DNA from: Cudoniella acicularis
Taxonomy: Eukaryota; Ascomycota; Leotiomycetes; Helotiales; Helotiaceae
NCBI GenBank assembly: GCA_013054445.1
Contig: JAAMPI010000717.1
Span: 1-27,554 of the forward strand
DNA length: 27,554 bases
Reading direction: 5' to 3'
Shown: piece by piece, positions 22,001 through 27,554 of the stretch
Layout: the number at the start of each line of letters is the position of its first letter
How positions within the stretch are numbered: the first letter of the stretch is position 1
Position numbers and translations under genes: made by a program
Notes under the pieces: generated by a model
What the model was told of the DNA's origin: nothing
Database searches by the model: none
What the model saw: the letters and a program-made list of their open reading frames with translations, nothing else

Positions 22001-24746
22001 TCCGCAATCAAACACCACTGATTATCGCCTCTATGATGAATCACATTGACTTGGCCAAGTTACTTCTTTCCTTTCGATACAGAGCCGAAAGATATGTCAA
22101 GGATTCAGAATCACGTAGTGCGCTTTGGTGGGCTGCGAACAATAACAATATGGACATGGCCCGGCTCCTCCTTTTACAAAGCTCTATAGGCGATATAGAG
22201 GATTATCAACGTGTTCTCGAATGGGCGACTCGGCACGGCAACCATACATTTGTTGATTTTATTCTAAATAAATGCCTAAGTCTCATTCGATTGATGGACG
22301 ACTCCGGTAATCCGTTGTTGTCAGTAGCCGCAGGGAAGGGCCATGACGATGTGGTAAAGATATTGTTAGCTGCAGGTGCTAACATAAACGAACAAGATCC
22401 ATCAGGAGGAACGCCGTTAAATGTAAGCAAATTCAACTTTGTTCTATTTTGTTTGTGGACTCTTTCTAACCCGATGATTAGTGGGCAGCGGCAAATGGGA
22501 AGCAAGACATAATTCGATTATTACTTGCAAATGGTGCCACCATAAACGGATCTAATGAAGGTGACAAGCGGACTCCACTCTCGAAGGCTGCCGAGAATGG
22601 CCATGAAGCAGTCGCAATTCAGTTAATCGAATGCAATTGCCACCTAGACACCCCAGACGCCCATGGCCGAACACCTTTATCGTGGGCTTCTACTATGGGG
22701 CATGAAAGGATTGTACGCCTTCTTCTAAGTCATGGCGTAGACCCAAACTCTAAGGATCGGCGTGGTTTCACGCCACTTTTATGGACCATGCAGCGGCGTT
22801 TTGAGGCAGTGAGTATTCTGCTCGTCGAATATAATGCAGATGTCAATGTGAAAGATGAAAATGGGTGGCTTCCGATTCTATATGCTTTGGAATCAGGTCA
22901 ATTGGCCGTAGCCCAACTGATTATAAAGAGCGGCACGGATTTGAATTCGAGTTTTAGCTTTGATGTAGCAATTCCTCATCACCGCCCCCTTTTGTTTTGG
23001 TCTGTTATGCGAGGTTACGAGTCGTTTACAGAGTTACTGCTCGCGAATGGTGTTACTATTGACATCCACGATAGTGAGAGTCGACGAACGCCACTCTCAA
23101 AAGCTGCCGAGGAAGGGCGAGAAGGCATCGTTAGCCTCTTAATCCGCCATGGTGCCGACCCAAATTTTACAGACGGCGAGGATAATCGAACACCTCTCTC
23201 TAGAGCTTCCGAAATGGGACATGGAACTGTTGTTCGCCTCTTGGTCAGTGCAGGTGCAAATTTCGAGCTGAAAGATGAACTTGGGCGAACGCCATTATTC
23301 TGGGCAATCCAGAGCGGATACAGGATTGTTGTTAAAGCCCTTTTGGAAATGGGTGCCAAGATCGAGTCGCTCCCAACCAAGCATTGGCAAATGTGCTTAC
23401 ACTGGGCTTTGGAAGATCGAGATCTGTCGACAAAAAACATATTGCTCGAACAGTATCTAGCAGCGGATGAATTACATTCAAATTACGAAACTTTGCTCAT
23501 TTGGGTTGTCGAGAACGAACACGAAAGTTTCGCCGTACAGCTCATCGAGCAGGATATTTCAAACGGCACAAGAAATGATTTTGAGCAGACAGTGTTACTA
23601 AAGGCTGCCGAGATTGGGCTTGTAGAAGTTGTCCAGCTTCTTCTGCACAGAAATGTAGAAATCGAGTCGAGAGATTCTCGGGGTCACACTCCGTTGTTAA
23701 AAGCTGCAATTGCTGGAAACGACGCAATCGTTAAGTTGTTGCTTGAATATGGAAGCAATGCTAATTGCATCGATACCTTCGGCCGGACGCCGCTGGCTCT
23801 TGCTTCTCGGAACGGTCATGTCGCTATTATTCAGTTGTTCATCAATCAGTCTGTTGACATAGAGGCAAAGGATTTTACTGGCCAAACTCCTTTAATCTGG
23901 GCAGCGCGGTCTGGTGAGCTTCAGGCGACCCAATTGCTTATTGAAACTGGGGTTAATGTTAATGATACCGATCAAAGTAGAAGAACTGCTTTATGGAGAG
24001 CTGCAGAGGGGGGATACGAAAAAATTGTTGTGACATTGTTAAAACATGGAGCCAGTCTGGAAATTGCTGACTCCGAAACTGGGCACACTGCTCTGTCTTG
24101 GACTGTTTGCCTTGGCAACTTAGCAATGACTAGATTACTGCTTCAAAATGAGGCAAAATACGATCCAGGAGACAAGAATGGTCGATCTCCACTCTCTTGG
24201 GCAGCAGAAATGGGAAATCAACCCATTATCAAGCTACTTGTCGACAAAGGAGCGAATTGCGACTCAATGGACGATGAAAGCGGTCGTACTCCACTTTCTA
24301 GAGCCGCAGAAAAGGGGCATGAAGATATCGTGAGATTTTTATTGAGCAAAGGCTCTTATATCGATTCTATCGACACAGATTATGGCAGAACACCACTCTT
24401 ATATGCTTCCCGAGGGGGTCATTACCAAACGGTTTTAATCTTGACTTCCAATAACGCTGAAGTAGATCGGAAAGATTTTACGGGAAGAACACCACTTTCA
24501 TGGGCTGCTGGGAATGGCCATGAAGATGTGGTTCAGTGGCTCCTCACCGAAAAGGCAGACTTGGATGCAAGAGACGATTCTGGTCGCACAGCATTATCTT
24601 GGGCAGCAGCGGGAGGCCACACTGAGATTTCTCAAATGCTAAGGTCAACAACGGAAATGTTGTCGATGGCGCTTATCGAAGGACAATTTGATGAACCTTG
24701 GAGCTTTGACCATGTTCACTCCAAGGATGAGGAAATGGATTGGTAG
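19055..24746 (+). CDS. NLR-type receptor: nucleoside phosphorylase-like domain, NACHT, ankyrin repeats
   Basis: Exons 19055-20026, 20107-22422 and 22482-24746 join in phase 0 across two introns (80 bp with GTACGC donor, 59 bp with GTAAGC donor), giving 1850 aa. Residues about 10-310 form a PNP/UDP-phosphorylase-like domain: YRIGIICVLELEKAAM, VGLGGGVWSKSYDIRLGDVVV, IHYGIIASG, GICNYADTHK. Residues about 355-830 are the NACHT NTPase, with Walker A ADPGCGKS (391-398), Walker B CVLDALDQCD (492-501) and FLVTSRPNF as sensor motif. About 29 ankyrin repeats follow from about 856 to 1820, the later ones close to GRTPLSWAA consensus. Fungal proteins of this layout are thought to act like animal and plant NLRs in non-self recognition and cell death, with ankyrins sensing and the N-terminal domain as effector. 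The start at 19055 (CACAATG) sits just before the domain; in-frame Mets at 18971 and 18893 are alternatives. Unusual residues in both enzyme domains are discussed in the findings. Confidence 0.93.
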
Positions 24747-26770
24747 GTCGTGTTTTCGTCTTGACCATTTGATGGTTTTCTAGTCCGCTTGAGTTGGCTT
24801 ATCTCCTCGACTGTTAAGCGCGCAGTATCTCAAACTCATACAAAAAAACCTGGAAACTATTCAACAACCACCAAGTGAAAGTATCGATACTTAGAGAATT
24901 AATATCAGACGAAAGTCCAGATTTTATCAAATACTCTTTTTTTCTAATATTGTCTCACAGTAGTAGAGATATTCAGGGTACTGTAAGAGATTTCGCGATA
25001 CTGCGCGCATTCCGGTCGAAGGTATACAATAAAGACACTCTTTTACTCAAATTCTACAGAAGGCTTAAGGCCTCGGCATAACTTTAGCCTGTCTCAAAGA
25101 GGCTTCAGTGAAGGAGGTGTTCACAAACTTCATTTTAACAGCTTTGAGACACTTGACGACGGATCATAGATTTCTCTATGCGTTCAATTGATCGACCCCT
25201 ACACGGGTTATGCCGAAGACGGATTGGAAACGAAAGCCAAGCGCAAGCCGGGAGAGGTTACGTTTCTTGATACAACTTCTGACACCAACTCTATCCATAA
25301 CACTTCACTCGTCCGCCATTAAAAACCCGATTTGGGGTTATGTCCATCACAGATAATATTCAACCATTTCCCCAACGAATATGCAGAGCCCTCTCATCTC
25401 TCCAACAAAGTGTACAAATTTCCATTCAATTAGGACGCGCAGAGAAACAAAGTCAACTGGGTTTCCTTCCAGCAAAATATACAAAATTTCAGCCACTGGG
25501 AAAAGCTGATATAAAATCAAATGCGCCTCCTTCCGTCTGCACGGGTGATCTAAAGATGTGTTTGCTGACGGTACTTGTGTACATATGGAACCCAACATGC
25601 TGTGCGTAGAGTGAGACACGCCTTCTACCGCTCAGTGTCCTCAGCGCTCGCCCATTCCAATCTTTCCAAAAAAAAAAAAAAAGTAAAAAAAAAGTATCTG
25701 GCAATCAAGCCGCACAACACGATTGGTAATAATCTCCTTTCCTGTCGATCAATTTGTCTCCGGTGGCCAGAGCAATTTGTGCGAGGAGGCGAATTCTTTG
25801 GGTGTTGGGGCGTCTCGATTTATAGTGCGGATGTCGACTGGGAGTAAGCTTCCCACTTGGCAGATATATATCTGTCGGAGCTGGTTGTGGGATTTGCATA
25901 ATGGAGTTCTTCGTCAGAACAGTCCTGGTTCGTCACGCCGACTTGCATCAATTTCAAGTAGTTTGATGCCAGCTGCGCTTCTTGAACAATTCCTCGGGAT
26001 GCTGCCTCATGCTGTTGAAGACACGAAGTGAAGAACCAGCAAAACAGAATAAAGCGCACGAATACTCCATCCATAACAATCTTCCGCGCTCTATCCTCGG
26101 AGAAGGTCGCGTCCAAGATATGAGCACACAGCTGGGATGCAACAGTCTTCTTCATTCAGCGTATGCACCATCAAAACCAGTTTTGGCATTCCGTATCCGG
26201 GAAGTCACGGCGACTGTAGAATTTGACCAATTTGGATCGCGGAAGGTGGCAACGACCCGTAATTCCTCCTGTGATTTTGGAGCAAGGATTTTGCGTCTTC
26301 CTGTGGACTTGGAGAATTACCATTTCTGGGAAGCAACGAATAGGTAGTGCGGGTCCTGTCAAAATGCTAGACTTGTATCTCTGACTGGCTATAAAGTTCT
26401 GTGGTACCTTTCCACTATGCCGTGTGAAAACACTCCTTTTGGTGTGGTATTCCTTTTGGTACAAGGGTCTGGTTCCATGTAAAACAACACTATTGAGTGC
26501 GGAATTCGGATGTCCTGAGGCCATCCAACTGGGTAGGAATGAATATGGACAAAAAAAAAGAGAAAGAAATAGTTTTCCAACGGTGACAGTCCGTGGGATA
26601 TTTGCTGAAGCCTTGGCCGGCTTTTTTGATCCAACCTGGCAATAGCACAAACCGGATAACGTATGCTCCATTTGCGTTCAGATTATTATTTGTTGGAGCG
26701 AGCGGAACTTTCCAAAAACAGCATGCGGTGGACCATGAAGATGTAATGCTATTCTTGACAAAGAGCAGCT
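24747..26770. other. Downstream and intergenic stretch, no gene recognised
   Basis: Includes the 3' region of the NLR gene and about 1.6 kb beyond. Several overlapping frames of 90-166 codons occur on both strands (for example 26171-26671 and 25820-26155, minus), none with a family motif, signal peptide or clear splice partner. They are left uncalled. Confidence 0.45.
25668..25693. repeat. Interrupted poly-A tract
   Basis: Fifteen A, then GT, then nine A. It may be a simple-sequence tract or the tail of an old retroposed sequence; no element body was recognised next to it. Confidence 0.7.
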
Positions 26771-27262
26771 TCAACTTGAGAACCGAGACTCTGTGTTCGC
26801 AGATTCGATACTGGAATTATTGTCATCTTCTCCGCTGCTCACACTACCAGCGGAACTTGGGATCCCGGGAATAGAATGGTCTGTGTGGGAATGATCTCCC
26901 ATATAGGATACAGCAAGTGGATCCCAGGGGAGGTCACGGATGTCACCAAGCGGTGTTAACGATTCAAGGTCCAAAGATGCCTCACGGGTGTACATGGCCG
27001 TCATCTCATCCGAACGTGTGGATTCATCGTCAGGTCCGAAAAACTCCCGAATTCTCGGCACAACATATCCTGTGACAAGGAGGGCCACGGTAACGCAAAC
27101 GGGTACGTATGGAAAGAACGAATCCAAGCTGAGTGGCGAATAGAAGATTGCCAGAATGCCGATAATCGAAATCCCTGCAACGGTGTAGTGGCCGTTCCTA
27201 GACACCGTTAGCGAACAAAATCCCGATCCTGAAACGGAGGATCCTCTGGATTTACTTCGCAA
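26771..27262 (-). CDS. C-terminal part of an unrecognised membrane protein
   Basis: An open frame of 163 codons without a convincing start; upstream the frame is closed by a TAA, so the visible part should be a last exon. It has two hydrophobic segments (around VAGISIIGILAIFYSPLSL and VPVCVTVALLVTGYVV), then a basic-acidic turn (PRIREFFGPDD) and a long acidic Ser-rich tail ending SIESANTESRFSS. That composition is typical of a cytosolic tail of a membrane protein. Earlier exons would lie to the right, perhaps past the window edge; a frame near 27460-27553 on the minus strand (IGLRAGISYPIEVVGSYL) is one candidate. The acceptor could be the TTTCAG or TCTAG sites near 27200-27235. No family was recognised. 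Confidence 0.35.
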   Translation of the reverse strand: MRSKSRGSSVSGSGFCSLTVSRNGHYTVAGISIIGILAIFYSPLSLDSFFPYVPVCVTVALLVTGYVVPRIREFFGPDDESTRSDEMTAMYTREASLDLESLTPLGDIRDLPWDPLAVSYMGDHSHTDHSIPGIPSSAGSVSSGEDDNNSSIESANTESRFSS

Positions 27263-27554
27263 TTTCCTTCCAATAGAAACAGGCGTATGTTATTGTTGAA
27301 ATGATATATAGGCTTATTGCACTACAGCAGTGGATTAGCATGGTACAAGTCTAGATATATCGAAGAACGATTACAATGTATAAATTCCTCGCCAGCCAAG
27401 CGCAGAAGGATAAAACGATGGCGAGGCTGCTGCGCCAGCGAGCATCCCCCCACAGGAAAGTACCTTCAATCTATTCCGGCGGGATTCGGTGGATTCACGG
27501 AGATAGCTACCAACAACCTCGATCGGATATGAAATACCTGCTCGAAGGCCGATG

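Noticed and set aside
25820..26155. Minus-strand open frame of 111 codons with a hydrophobic stretch
   Set aside because: One hydrophobic segment is not enough; no conserved pattern and no splice context were found.
26171..26671. Minus-strand open frame of 166 codons
   Set aside because: Composition is uneven, no motif, signal or family pattern is visible, and several frames on both strands overlap it. Length alone does not support a gene.

Overview
The window looks like nuclear DNA of a filamentous ascomycete (Pezizomycotina), possibly a leotiomycete. Genes carry short introns of about 50 to 90 bp with GT..AG ends and CTAAC/CTGAC-like branch points. The recognisable families (secreted S10 carboxypeptidase, GH3 beta-glucosidase, tyrosinase, NACHT-ankyrin NLR) are typical of plant-associated or saprotrophic moulds. 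The class assignment is an inference from gene content and was not tested.

Layout. (1) 1-1468, minus: serine carboxypeptidase, intact as far as visible and cut by the left edge. (2) 2414-3607, minus: secreted six-bladed beta-propeller (TRI14/SMP-30-like) with a lost splice acceptor and a frameshift. (3) 4728-5813, plus: tyrosinase pseudogene with three in-frame stops and two frameshifts. (4) 6573-6643: compact palindrome that could be a MITE relic. (5) 7020-9915, minus: complete eight-exon GH3 beta-glucosidase of 841 aa. (6) 11956-13068 and 15957-17196, minus: two diverged F-box-like paralogues sharing an intron position, both with reading-frame lesions. (7) 13702-14588, minus, between them: remains of a Pro/Ser-rich gene that ends in a cysteine cluster. 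(8) 19055-24746, plus: a complete three-exon NLR of 1850 aa with a nucleoside-phosphorylase-like domain, a NACHT domain and about 29 ankyrin repeats. (9) 26771-27262, minus: C-terminal part of an unrecognised two-TM protein that may continue past the right edge.

How it fits together. The genes do not form a pathway. Two intact secreted hydrolases and one intact intracellular immune-type receptor flank a run of broken accessory genes. Several premature stops fit C-to-T changes, often at CpA, as expected from repeat-induced point mutation, while others are indels. The most interesting object is the NLR: its phosphorylase-like domain has Asn where the catalytic Asp normally sits and Asp-Thr-Asp in place of Glu-Met-Glu, and its Walker B has Gln for the usual Glu. 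This suggests a receptor whose N-terminal enzyme domain is inactive or has altered specificity.
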